From Pseudomonas lini (GTDB lineage: Bacteria; Pseudomonadota; Gammaproteobacteria; Pseudomonadales; Pseudomonadaceae), in contig NZ_JYLB01000011.1 of NCBI RefSeq assembly GCF_001042905.1, forward strand, positions 1 through 64,000: a DNA stretch of 64,000 nt, read 5' to 3'. A model generated the notes under the pieces. It was not told where the DNA came from. It saw only the letters and a list, made by a program, of their open reading frames with translations, and ran no database searches. Of this stretch, positions 23,644 through 31,732 are shown piece by piece (within the stretch, counting starts at the first letter, position 1; every line of letters starts with the position of its first letter). Made by a program: the position numbers and the translations under genes.

Positions 23644-25695
23644 GTGAGCGTGAACAACCCTCTTCTGCAGTCCTACGACCTGCCGCCGTTCTCGGCGATC
23701 CGTGCCGAACACGTACAACCGGCCATTGAACAGATCCTGGCTGACAACCGCGCCGCCATCGTCGATATCCTCAAAACCCAAGGTACACAACCGACCTGGG
23801 CCGGCCTGGTACTGGCGATGGATGAGCTCAACGATCGTCTGGGCGCCGCCTGGAGCCCGGTCAGCCATCTCAATGCCGTGTGCAACAGCGCCGAGTTGCG
23901 CGAAGCCTACGAGTCCTGCCTGCCGGCCCTGAGCGCCTACGCCACCGAGCTGGGCCAGAACCGTGAACTGTTCCAGGCCTATGAAGCACTGGCCAACAGC
24001 CCTGAAGCCGCCGGTTTCGACGTGGCGCAGAAAACGATCCTGGAACACGCCCTGCGTGACTTCCGTCTGTCGGGTATCGACCTGCCTGCGCCTGAGCAAA
24101 AGCGTTACGCCGATGTGCAGAGCAAACTGTCGGAGCTGGGCAGCCGCTTCTCCAATCAATTGCTCGACGCCACCCAGGCCTGGACCAAGCACGTCACCGA
24201 CGAAGCTGCCCTCGCCGGCCTGACTGAATCGGCCAAGGCGCAAATGGCCGCCGCCGCGCAAGCCAAAGAGCTGGATGGCTGGTTGATCACCCTGGAATTC
24301 CCGAGTTACTACGCGGTGATGACCTACGCCCAGGACCGCGCCCTGCGTGAAGAACTCTACGCCGCCTACTGCACCCGTGCGTCGGACCAAGGCCCGAATG
24401 CCGGTCAGAATGACAACGGCCCGGTCATGGAAGAAATCCTCGACCTGCGTCAGGAACTGGCAAAACTATTGGGCTTCACCAGCTTCTCGGAGCTGAGCCT
24501 GGCCACCAAAATGGCCGAGTCCAATGATCAGGTGCTGAGTTTCCTACGCGACCTGGCCAAACGCAGCAAGCCGTTCGCCGCCCAGGATCTGCAACAGCTC
24601 AAGGCCTACGCCGCCGAGCAAGGTTGCCCGGACCTGCAAAGCTGGGACAGTGGTTTCTACGGTGAAAAACTTCGCGAGCAGCGCTACAGCGTCGCCCAGG
24701 AAACCCTTCGCGCGTACTTCCCGATCGACAAGGTTTTGGGTGGGCTGTTCAGCATTGTCCAGCGCCTGTACGGCATCGAGATCGCCGAGCTGAAAGGCTT
24801 CGATACCTGGCACCCGGACGTTCGCCTGTTCGAAATCAAGGAAAACGGCCAGCACGTCGGCCGGTTCTTCTTCGACCTGTATGCCCGCGCCAACAAGCGC
24901 GGCGGTGCCTGGATGGACGGCGCTCGCGATCATCGCCGCACGATCAATGGCGTGCTGCAAAGCCCGGTGGCGAATCTGGTGTGCAACTTCACCCCCGCCG
25001 ACAGCGGCAAGCCAGCCCTGCTGACCCACGATGAAGTGACCACCCTGTTCCACGAATTCGGTCATGGCCTGCATCACCTGCTGACTCGCGTCGAGCATGC
25101 TGGCGTGTCCGGCATCAATGGCGTGGCTTGGGATGCGGTCGAGCTGCCAAGCCAGTTCATGGAAAACTGGTGCTGGGAGCCGGAAGGTCTGGCGCTGATT
25201 TCCGGTCACTACGAAACCGGCGAGCCGTTACCCCAGGATTTGCTGGAGAAAATGCTCGCGGCGAAGAACTTCCAGTCCGGCCTGATGATGGTCCGCCAGC
25301 TGGAATTCTCGCTGTTCGACTTCGAATTGCACGCCACTCACGGCGACGGTCGTAGCGTGCTGCAAGTGCTCGAAGGTGTGCGCGACGAGGTCTCGGTCAT
25401 GCGTCCGCCGGCCTACAACCGTTTCCCCAATAGCTTCGCCCACATCTTTGCCGGCGGTTACGCGGCGGGTTACTACAGCTATAAATGGGCTGAAGTATTG
25501 TCGGCCGATGCCTTCTCGAAATTCGAAGAAGAGGGCGTGCTCAATGCCGAGACCGGTCGCGCCTTCCGCGAAGCGATCCTGGCACGGGGCGGTTCCCAGG
25601 AACCAATGGTGCTGTTCGTCGACTTCCGTGGCCGTGCCCCATCGATTGACGCACTCTTGCGTCACAGCGGCCTGAGTGAGGACGCGGCAGCATGA
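23644..25695 (+). CDS. prlC: Oligopeptidase A (M3 metallopeptidase)
   Basis: A 683-residue cytoplasmic zinc oligopeptidase that degrades short peptides, including cleaved signal peptides; E. coli PrlC is 680 residues. The zinc motif HEFGH lies at 470-474, with the downstream Glu in ENWCWEPEGL as the third ligand. GTG at 23644 (VSVNNPLLQSYDLPPF) is preferred; an ATG at 23605 gives an unsupported 13-residue extension. The stop overlaps the start of the zinc-ribbon gene (ATGA). Confidence 0.94.
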   Translation: MSVNNPLLQSYDLPPFSAIRAEHVQPAIEQILADNRAAIVDILKTQGTQPTWAGLVLAMDELNDRLGAAWSPVSHLNAVCNSAELREAYESCLPALSAYATELGQNRELFQAYEALANSPEAAGFDVAQKTILEHALRDFRLSGIDLPAPEQKRYADVQSKLSELGSRFSNQLLDATQAWTKHVTDEAALAGLTESAKAQMAAAAQAKELDGWLITLEFPSYYAVMTYAQDRALREELYAAYCTRASDQGPNAGQNDNGPVMEEILDLRQELAKLLGFTSFSELSLATKMAESNDQVLSFLRDLAKRSKPFAAQDLQQLKAYAAEQGCPDLQSWDSGFYGEKLREQRYSVAQETLRAYFPIDKVLGGLFSIVQRLYGIEIAELKGFDTWHPDVRLFEIKENGQHVGRFFFDLYARANKRGGAWMDGARDHRRTINGVLQSPVANLVCNFTPADSGKPALLTHDEVTTLFHEFGHGLHHLLTRVEHAGVSGINGVAWDAVELPSQFMENWCWEPEGLALISGHYETGEPLPQDLLEKMLAAKNFQSGLMMVRQLEFSLFDFELHATHGDGRSVLQVLEGVRDEVSVMRPPAYNRFPNSFAHIFAGGYAAGYYSYKWAEVLSADAFSKFEEEGVLNAETGRAFREAILARGGSQEPMVLFVDFRGRAPSIDALLRHSGLSEDAAA

Positions 25696-25979
25696 GTGAG
25701 GGACCTGTGATTACCAAAAAACGCTTTATCGCGGGGGCGGTCTGCCCGGCCTGCAGCGAGCCGGACAAGTTGATGATGTGGAGCGAAGATGCCGTTCCGC
25801 ATCGCGAGTGCGTGGCCTGCGGTTATTCCGACACGCTGAATGAACAAGGTCTATCGGTGCCCAAGGAATTGGGCACGCGGGTCAATACTTCGGCACTCAA
25901 GGTGCCGGACGCCAAGGTCCAGGCCGTGCAGTTTTTCCCGAACCCGAAGTTGAAGAAGAAGCCAGACGAGCAACACTGA
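25692..25979 (+). CDS. YheV-like zinc-ribbon protein
   Basis: A 95-residue protein with a four-cysteine zinc ribbon (CPAC near residue 18 and CVAC near residue 41) and a lysine-rich C-terminus. It matches the YheV family of small putative metal-binding proteins. Start and prlC stop overlap by four bases, so it is translationally coupled. Its function is not known; the coupling to prlC is conserved in Pseudomonas as far as I recall. Confidence 0.85.
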   Translation: MSEGPVITKKRFIAGAVCPACSEPDKLMMWSEDAVPHRECVACGYSDTLNEQGLSVPKELGTRVNTSALKVPDAKVQAVQFFPNPKLKKKPDEQH

Positions 25980-26025
25980 GTGCTGGAAACAACCTTCCAC
26001 TGCGCAATGCAGTGGGAGGTATTAC

Positions 26026-26670
26026 TTACTCGACATGGGCCGATTTGAACCAGTTCTTCATCGAGCAACTGGCAAATGGACTCGTGCTGCAATCACCGTT
26101 GGCCAGGGCCGTACGAAGTTTGTCGACATCGACCTGCATCATGTAACGCACTCCTTCCTTGAAATGGGTGCTGTCACCAAAGCCGCCTTGGGTCATTTCA
26201 TTCAGAGCGTCTTCCTTGCTCCAACCCTGCACAACCACCCGGTACATTGCAGCCATCAGGCCGGTGCGATCAGAGCCGTGCTTGCAGTGCATAAGCACAG
26301 GACCTTTGGTTTCGGCGGTCTGAATCGTGCGGAGGGCCTTGAGCACATCCGCATCATCCACGTGATTGGTGCGATAAGGCAGCTGTACCTGTGCGATACC
26401 TGGCGTGGATAACCAGCGTGAATCCGATTCGGGCAGGAAGTTGATAACGGTTGCGACCTTGAGCCTTTCCAGTAACGGCACCGCTCCCTGATCCGGCAAT
26501 GCGCTGCGATAGAGCGTCGGGGACATTTGATAGAGGTTGTATTGCACCTCGACTGATTGAGCCCACTCTGCCGGGCGAGGCAAAGCAGTGTCGTCAGCGA
26601 ATACCGGTGTCAGGTTGAAAAATGCGATCAGCGATAGGCCCATCACAGAGATATAACGCGGTAGGGGCAT
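26026..26670 (-). CDS. Periplasmic dual-specificity/tyrosine phosphatase, TpbA-like
   Basis: A 214-residue exported protein (signal peptide to about residue 25, cleaved near VFA). The phosphatase P-loop is HCKHGSDRT with Cys129 and Arg135 (CX5R), and the Asp pair at 105-106 could provide the general acid. The same HCKHG P-loop and periplasmic location occur in P. aeruginosa TpbA, which controls c-di-GMP through the TpbB cyclase. Whether this is TpbA itself or a paralogue cannot be decided. It is divergent from the SOS-type radical SAM gene. Confidence 0.82.
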   Translation of the reverse strand: MPLPRYISVMGLSLIAFFNLTPVFADDTALPRPAEWAQSVEVQYNLYQMSPTLYRSALPDQGAVPLLERLKVATVINFLPESDSRWLSTPGIAQVQLPYRTNHVDDADVLKALRTIQTAETKGPVLMHCKHGSDRTGLMAAMYRVVVQGWSKEDALNEMTQGGFGDSTHFKEGVRYMMQVDVDKLRTALANGDCSTSPFASCSMKNWFKSAHVE

Positions 26671-26676
26671 GCTCGG

Positions 26677-26729
26677 GACCGTTCAGGGAGAGGCTGGATA
26701 TTGGCGTCGAGTTTGCGCCCTGAACGGTC
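26677..26729. repeat. Perfect 12-bp inverted repeat
   Basis: GACCGTTCAGGG (26677-26688) and CCCTGAACGGTC (26718-26729) are exact complements separated by 29 bases, 6 bases upstream of the TpbA-like start codon. It could be a regulatory hairpin or a dimeric operator; there is no T-run. Confidence 0.6.
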
Positions 26730-26752
26730 AAAGGGCTGTGAGGGAGGTGTCA

Positions 26753-26860
26753 ATGAAACGTGAAACGATTCTGCCGGATTGTCTGACAGCCAATGAGCGT
26801 CGAATTCTGGTTCTTCACCATCTTCCAGATCCAGTAATTCAATTCGCCGAACGGCACTAG
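26753..26860 (+). CDS. Possible 35-residue small protein
   Basis: This short frame begins with an ATG 6 bases after a strong AGGGAGG ribosome site and reads KRETILPDCLTANERRILVL, then a further 14 residues. It contains no signal peptide or recognised motif. The good ribosome site is the main reason to list it. It lies between the inverted repeat and the LexA box, and the frame could be chance or the remnant of a decayed gene. Confidence 0.3.
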   Translation: MKRETILPDCLTANERRILVLHHLPDPVIQFAERH

Positions 26861-26880
26861 CCCGCCGACATTCCTCGAGA

Positions 26881-26900
26881 TACTGTATGCACATACAGCA
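26881..26900. promoter_or_regulatory. LexA-binding site (SOS box)
   Basis: TACTGTATGCACATACAGCA contains CTGT-N8-ACAG with a fully palindromic core, matching the gamma-proteobacterial LexA box in all essential positions. It ends 15 bases before the ATG of the radical SAM gene, so LexA would block its transcription or initiation. Confidence 0.88.
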
Positions 26901-26915
26901 ATCAGGATCTCTCCC

Positions 26916-27974
26916 ATGAATGCGCCATTGCCCCCTCGCGGCCGCGGCACCGCCACCAACCCGCATAACCGCTTCGCGCCTAACCGTTCAGTGGCCGAGG
27001 ACGACGGCTGGTATCAGGAAGCGCCGATAACCCAAGGCACCGAAGTGCGCATTGAGACGGCAAAAACCATCATCACCCGCAACAACTCGCCAGACTTGCC
27101 CTTCGATCGTTCGATCAATCCCTATCGCGGCTGCGAGCACGGCTGCATCTATTGCTACGCACGGCCCAGCCACGCCTATTGGGACCTGTCACCGGGGCTG
27201 GATTTCGAAACCAAACTGATCGCCAAGACCAACGCCGCCGATGTGCTGGAAGAACAACTGTCCAAGCGCGGCTATCAATGCGCGCCGATCAACCTGGGCT
27301 CAAACACTGATCCTTATCAGCCGATCGAACGCGAACACAGAATCACCCGCAAGACACTCGAAGTGCTGCTGCGTTACCGCCATCCGGTGACCATCATCAC
27401 CAAGGGCTCGCTGATTCTTCGCGATCTGGACTTGCTGGCCGAACTCGCCGAACAAAGGCTGGTGGCGGTGATGATCAGCCTGACCACGCTGGATGATGAA
27501 CTCAAACGCATCCTCGAACCGCGCGCCGCAGCACCCAAGGCACGACTGCGAGCGATCCGGGTGATGCGCGAAGCCGGGATTCCGGTGGGCGTTTTGTGCT
27601 CACCGATGATTCCAATGATCAACGACTGCGAACTCGAAAGCCTGCTGACCGAAGCCCATGCGGCCGGCGCGCAAAGTGCGGCCTACATGATGTTGCGCCT
27701 GCCGCTGGAAGTGGCGCCGCTGTTCGAAGAGTGGCTGGCCGCCCACTATCCTCAGCGCGCAGCGCATGTGTTGAGCCTGATCCGCCAAAGCCGTGGTGGC
27801 GAACTCTACGACAGCCGGTTCGGTGCCAGAATGCGCGGTGAAGGACCGTTTGCCGATCTGTTGGCGCAGCGCTTCGCCAAAACCATCAAGCGCCTGGGGC
27901 TCAATCGTCGGGAAGGTTTCAATCTGGATTGCGAAGCCTTTTGTCCGCCGGGTCGCCAAATGTCGTTGATTTAA
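26916..27974 (+). CDS. PA0069-family radical SAM protein (SplB-like), SOS-controlled
   Basis: A 352-residue radical SAM enzyme of the COG1533 (spore photoproduct lyase-related) group. The 4Fe-4S motif is Cys73, Cys77 and Cys80 (RGCEHGCIYCYARPSH), and NLGSNTDPYQP is typical of the family. A clear LexA box 15 bases upstream predicts induction by DNA damage; I recall its P. aeruginosa counterpart PA0069 being in the LexA regulon. Its reaction is unknown, though repair of a DNA lesion is a reasonable guess. Confidence 0.9.
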   Translation: MNAPLPPRGRGTATNPHNRFAPNRSVAEDDGWYQEAPITQGTEVRIETAKTIITRNNSPDLPFDRSINPYRGCEHGCIYCYARPSHAYWDLSPGLDFETKLIAKTNAADVLEEQLSKRGYQCAPINLGSNTDPYQPIEREHRITRKTLEVLLRYRHPVTIITKGSLILRDLDLLAELAEQRLVAVMISLTTLDDELKRILEPRAAAPKARLRAIRVMREAGIPVGVLCSPMIPMINDCELESLLTEAHAAGAQSAAYMMLRLPLEVAPLFEEWLAAHYPQRAAHVLSLIRQSRGGELYDSRFGARMRGEGPFADLLAQRFAKTIKRLGLNRREGFNLDCEAFCPPGRQMSLI

Positions 27975-28218
27975 GGACAATCGAACCTATGGTTTAGAAG
28001 AGAAAACGATACGCCGCGTTTAGGCTGGTCACGTTTTTGGTGACCTGGAACACTCGTTCTAGAGCGTTTTATTCAGTTTGAGTTAAGTTTCAACGGCTAC
28101 CTTGTTCATCGAGTGACTGATGGGTCTGGCTTTTCGACCTGGATGTTTTTTAAACAGCCACTGGCTTCATATCGGACAAAACGGGAAAATTCCCTGACTC
28201 CGCCAAAGAGGATGAATT

Positions 28219-28950
28219 ATGAGTGACAAGGATAAACAGCCGTTGGCTGTGTCGGCTTCAGCCCAACCCGAGGCGGAAACCGCCGATGCAGCGCTGCAGC
28301 ATATCGTTGACGGCTTTTTGCACTTTCATCACGAGATCTTTCCGCAGCAGGAAGAACTCTTCAAAAAACTCGCCACGGCCCAGCGGCCTCGGGCGATGTT
28401 CATCGCGTGTGCCGATTCACGCATTGTTCCCGAACTGATTACCCAAAGCGCCCCTGGCGACTTGTTCGTAACCCGCAACGTCGGCAACGTCGTACCGCCC
28501 TATGGGCAAATGAACGGCGGTGTTTCCACGGCTATCGAATATGCAGTGCTGGCCCTCGGCGTGCAGCACATCATTATCTGCGGGCACTCTGACTGTGGCG
28601 CGATGCGCGCAGTACTCAACCCGCAGAGCCTGGAAAAGATGCCGACGGTAAAGGCCTGGTTGCGTCATGCCGAAGTGGCGAAAACCATGGTTCAGGACAA
28701 CTGCCATTGCACTGACGAAAACGAGAGCATGCATATCCTCACCGAGGAGAATGTGATCGCTCAGTTGCAGCATTTGCGCACACACCCGTCGGTGGCCTCG
28801 CGCATGGCCAATGGTCAGCTGTTTATCCATGGTTGGGTCTACAACATCGAAACCAGCGAAATCAAAGCTTACGACGCGGATCAGGGTTGTTTCCTGCCGC
28901 TCGATGGCAGCCATCCGATTCCGGTGGCGACGCCCAAAGCGCGCTTCTAA
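28219..28950 (+). CDS. Beta-carbonic anhydrase
   Basis: A 243-residue beta-class carbonic anhydrase interconverting CO2 and bicarbonate. The zinc ligands Cys64 (IACADSR), His123 and Cys126 (CGHSDCGAMR) and the Asp66/Arg68 dyad are all present. There is an extra 30-residue charged N-terminus but no obvious signal peptide, so it is probably cytoplasmic. AGAGGATG precedes the ATG. It is followed 81 bases later by a SulP transporter, a pairing that suggests bicarbonate or anion exchange. The 244 bases upstream contain a GGTCAC/GTGACC inverted repeat (28027-28045). Confidence 0.94.
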   Translation: MSDKDKQPLAVSASAQPEAETADAALQHIVDGFLHFHHEIFPQQEELFKKLATAQRPRAMFIACADSRIVPELITQSAPGDLFVTRNVGNVVPPYGQMNGGVSTAIEYAVLALGVQHIIICGHSDCGAMRAVLNPQSLEKMPTVKAWLRHAEVAKTMVQDNCHCTDENESMHILTEENVIAQLQHLRTHPSVASRMANGQLFIHGWVYNIETSEIKAYDADQGCFLPLDGSHPIPVATPKARF

Positions 28951-29031
28951 ATCCTCCGTGTGGTTTAGCCGAGGCTGCTGATCCAGCAGCCTGGCTTTGC
29001 CATGCCTGAAGAAAACTTTGGGAGAGTCACC

Positions 29032-30558
29032 ATGCGTGCTACTCAATTAAAAGCTGTTCTGCCACGGGAGCTACTGGCTTCGGTGGTTGTGTTTCTGGTC
29101 GCCCTGCCCTTGTGCATGGGTATCGCCATCGCCTCGGGGCTGCCACCGTCCAAAGGACTGATCACTGGCATCATCGGTGGTCTGGTGGTCGGCTGGCTTG
29201 CCGGATCACCGCTGCAAGTCAGCGGCCCGGCAGCGGGTCTGGCGGTATTGGTGTTCGAACTGGTGCGCCAGCATGGTATTGCCATGCTCGGGCCGATCCT
29301 GCTACTGGCGGGTTTTCTGCAGTTGGTTGCCGGACGTTTGAAGCTGGGGTGCTGGTTTCGGGTCACCGCGCCAGCGGTGGTGTACGGCATGCTCGCCGGG
29401 ATTGGGGTGCTGATCGTGCTGTCACAAGTGCATGTGATGCTCGATGCCGTTCCCAAGCCGTCGGGGCTGGATAACCTGGCGGCCTTCCCCGCTGCAGTGA
29501 TTCAGGCTTTGCCGTCGTTTGGCTGGCAAGCGGGTTTGCTCGGGCTGTCGACCATTGCCGTGATGTGGCTGTGGGAAAAATTCCGCCCGCACTCCCTGCG
29601 TTTCGTTCCTGGAGCATTACTGGGGGTTGGTCTGGCAACGGTCGCCAGCCTGATGCTCGCCTTGCAGGTCAAACGTGTAGAGGTCCCGGCCAACCTGGCG
29701 GAAGCCATCGATTGGCTGCGCCCGGCAGACTTGCTCAATCTCGCCGACCCGACTCTGCTGATCGCTGCCTTCGCCGTGGCCTTTATCGCCAGCGCCGAAA
29801 CCCTGCTCTCGGCCGCGGCTGTGGACCGCATGCACAGCGGCCAGCGCTCGGACTTCGACCGCGAATTATCGGCGCAAGGCGTGGGCAACATGCTGTGTGG
29901 TCTGCTCGGCGCGCTGCCGATGACCGGGGTGATCGTGCGCAGTTCGGCCAACGTCCAGGCCGGCGCCACCACTCGACTGTCGACGGTGTTCCATGGTCTG
30001 TGGTTGCTGGCTTTCGTCCTGCTGCTATCGAGCGTGCTGCAAAGCATTCCGGTGGCAAGCCTGGCGGGGGTTCTGGTTTACACCGGTTTCAAACTGGTAG
30101 ACCTCAAGGCCTTTCGCGGTCTGGGTCGTTATGGCCGGATGCCGATGTTCACCTATGCGGCGACCGCACTGGCAATCATCTTCACTGACCTGCTGACCGG
30201 CGTGCTGATCGGCTTCGGCCTGACACTGGCCAAACTGGCCTGGAAGGCTTCGCGCCTGAAAATCAGCCTGATCGATCTGCCGGCGGACGGCGAGATGGAG
30301 TTGCGACTGGTGGGGGCGGCGACCTTTCTCAAGGTACCGGCGCTGACCCAAGTGCTGGGGAGCATTCCGGCAGGCGCAACGGTGCATGTGCCGCTCAATA
30401 ACCTGAGCTATATCGATCACTCATGCCTTGAGTTGCTGGAGGAGTGGGGTCGGGCCAATGCGGCCAAGGGTTCGAAGCTGTTAATTGAAGCACGGGGGTT
30501 GAAGCGCAGGCTTGAAGGACGGTTACGTACCACAACCGGAGTAGGCTCAGCCGCTTAA
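29032..30558 (+). CDS. SulP-family anion transporter
   Basis: A 508-residue membrane protein of the SulP (SLC26) family: ten or more hydrophobic helices (residues 10-400, beginning ELLASVVVFLVALPLCMGIA), then a C-terminal STAS domain (about 420-500, VPLNNLSYIDHSCLELLEEW). Family members move sulphate, bicarbonate, chloride or dicarboxylates. Placement behind beta-carbonic anhydrase favours bicarbonate, by inference. The ATG at 29032 follows GGGAGAG; an ATG ten codons earlier (29002) is less likely. A large REP palindrome follows. Confidence 0.88.
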   Translation: MRATQLKAVLPRELLASVVVFLVALPLCMGIAIASGLPPSKGLITGIIGGLVVGWLAGSPLQVSGPAAGLAVLVFELVRQHGIAMLGPILLLAGFLQLVAGRLKLGCWFRVTAPAVVYGMLAGIGVLIVLSQVHVMLDAVPKPSGLDNLAAFPAAVIQALPSFGWQAGLLGLSTIAVMWLWEKFRPHSLRFVPGALLGVGLATVASLMLALQVKRVEVPANLAEAIDWLRPADLLNLADPTLLIAAFAVAFIASAETLLSAAAVDRMHSGQRSDFDRELSAQGVGNMLCGLLGALPMTGVIVRSSANVQAGATTRLSTVFHGLWLLAFVLLLSSVLQSIPVASLAGVLVYTGFKLVDLKAFRGLGRYGRMPMFTYAATALAIIFTDLLTGVLIGFGLTLAKLAWKASRLKISLIDLPADGEMELRLVGAATFLKVPALTQVLGSIPAGATVHVPLNNLSYIDHSCLELLEEWGRANAAKGSKLLIEARGLKRRLEGRLRTTTGVGSAA

Positions 30559-30564
30559 AAACAA

Positions 30565-30687
30565 TGTGGGAGCAACTGTGGCGAGGGGGCTTGCCCCCGT
30601 TCGGCTGCGAAGCAGTCGCAAAGCTTTTGGGGCCGCTTCGCGACCCAACGGGGGCAAGCCCCCTCGCCACAGAAGCCCGCTCCCACA
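30565..30687. repeat. REP doublet of a GGGGGCTTGCCCCC type
   Basis: Inverted arms TGTGGCGAGGGGGCTTGCCC (30577-) and its complement ending at 30671 are enclosed by an outer TGTGGGAGC (30565-30573) and GCTCCCACA (30679-30687). The core differs from the REP units around the RAYT gene, so it belongs to another REP class. It separates SulP from the convergent 30711-31361 gene. Confidence 0.88.
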
Positions 30688-30710
30688 GGTGTTCAATTGC
30701 TACCGTTGAA

Positions 30711-31361
30711 TCAAGCCGCTGGCTGATCCAGCTCAAGGCCCACGCCCAATTGGCGCGACAGGCACGGCCAGCGCTTCCACGCGGCGCCGGTGTCCGGGCT
30801 GTTGAGTTTCTCGCGGTAGGCCTCTACCGACTCCAGCGCGAAACTTTCATCGTTAAGCATCTCGTCCACAGCGTGATGCACTGCCTCATCCAGTTGATTG
30901 GCAAACTCTTCGCCAATCAGTTGGTGGGCAATCAGGTTGGCAACAGTCATGTCCAAGGGGATCAATGGCTGGCCAAAATGCTTGATGTACAGGTCGTTGA
31001 CCTCTTCGACCAACCGATGCGCCAGATAAGCTTCGTCCAGCAGGCCGTCCAGGCCGATATGACCGGCCATGATCGCTGGCGGCTGGAGAAAGAACTGCTC
31101 GGCGATTTTCAATACCGGCTTGATCTGCGATTCAATGCCCGCTTCCCTGGCGACTTCATTGGCTGCATCCAGCAGGTCCGGCACTTGTTCTATATACGCG
31201 GCCACAAAACGCGTCATTACGCCATTGGCATCGACATCCGGCAATTGGATGGCGGAGTGAAGGTGTGGCAGTTGGGTTTCCAACTGACGAGTCAACAGGC
31301 CGGTCTCGGCCTCATGTTGTTGGGCTTTTTGGATCTGCTCGCGCAATGCGGCGGTGTTCAT
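30711..31361 (-). CDS. Conserved hypothetical protein next to the cox cluster
   Basis: A 216-residue, soluble, mostly helical and acidic protein without signal peptide, membrane segment, or catalytic motif that I can recognise. Notable segments are IEQVPDLLDAANEVAREAGI and LAHRLVEEVNDLYIKHFG. The ATG at 31361 follows CTGGAG. It matches in position the PA0104-type gene upstream of coxB in P. aeruginosa and is divergent from coxB. Role unknown. Confidence 0.75.
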   Translation of the reverse strand: MNTAALREQIQKAQQHEAETGLLTRQLETQLPHLHSAIQLPDVDANGVMTRFVAAYIEQVPDLLDAANEVAREAGIESQIKPVLKIAEQFFLQPPAIMAGHIGLDGLLDEAYLAHRLVEEVNDLYIKHFGQPLIPLDMTVANLIAHQLIGEEFANQLDEAVHHAVDEMLNDESFALESVEAYREKLNSPDTGAAWKRWPCLSRQLGVGLELDQPAA

Positions 31362-31584
31362 GAAAACTCCAGGAAACGAAGGCAATGAAATAGGGAAGAC
31401 ATAACTTAGCTGGCTTACGAAAAAGGCTAAGACGCATTTGTCATAATTATTTCATCCTTGAGACATCCACGTTATATCGATTTGCCACCACTCGTCTGCA
31501 TCCTTCTCCATTCGTGACCTGGAACGCAAGTCCAACCTGTTTCAGTCGATTTACGCCATCGCATTGCGAGGTGGCAGTCGCTGT

Positions 31585-31591
31585 CTATACT
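31585..31591 (+). promoter_or_regulatory. sigmaS-like -10 box in the coxB upstream region
   Basis: CTATACT matches the sigmaS -10 consensus and lies about 140 bases ahead of coxB within a 371-base gap (31362-31732) that otherwise shows no gene. An AT-rich stretch at 31438-31456 could serve the divergent gene. In P. aeruginosa the aa3 oxidase genes are reported to be RpoS-dependent and starvation-induced, which agrees with this box. Confidence 0.45.
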
Positions 31592-31732
31592 CGGTTCTGA
31601 ATGGAGTTAGCTGATGACGCCCGACTGCATATGCAGCAAGGCTCGGCGATTCAAGTTCGTAGTCTGAAAAAGCCGCTCCCTTGCCGCAGGTGAAAGCCGG
31701 CGGGATAAAAAGAACTATAAGGGGAACCCGCA

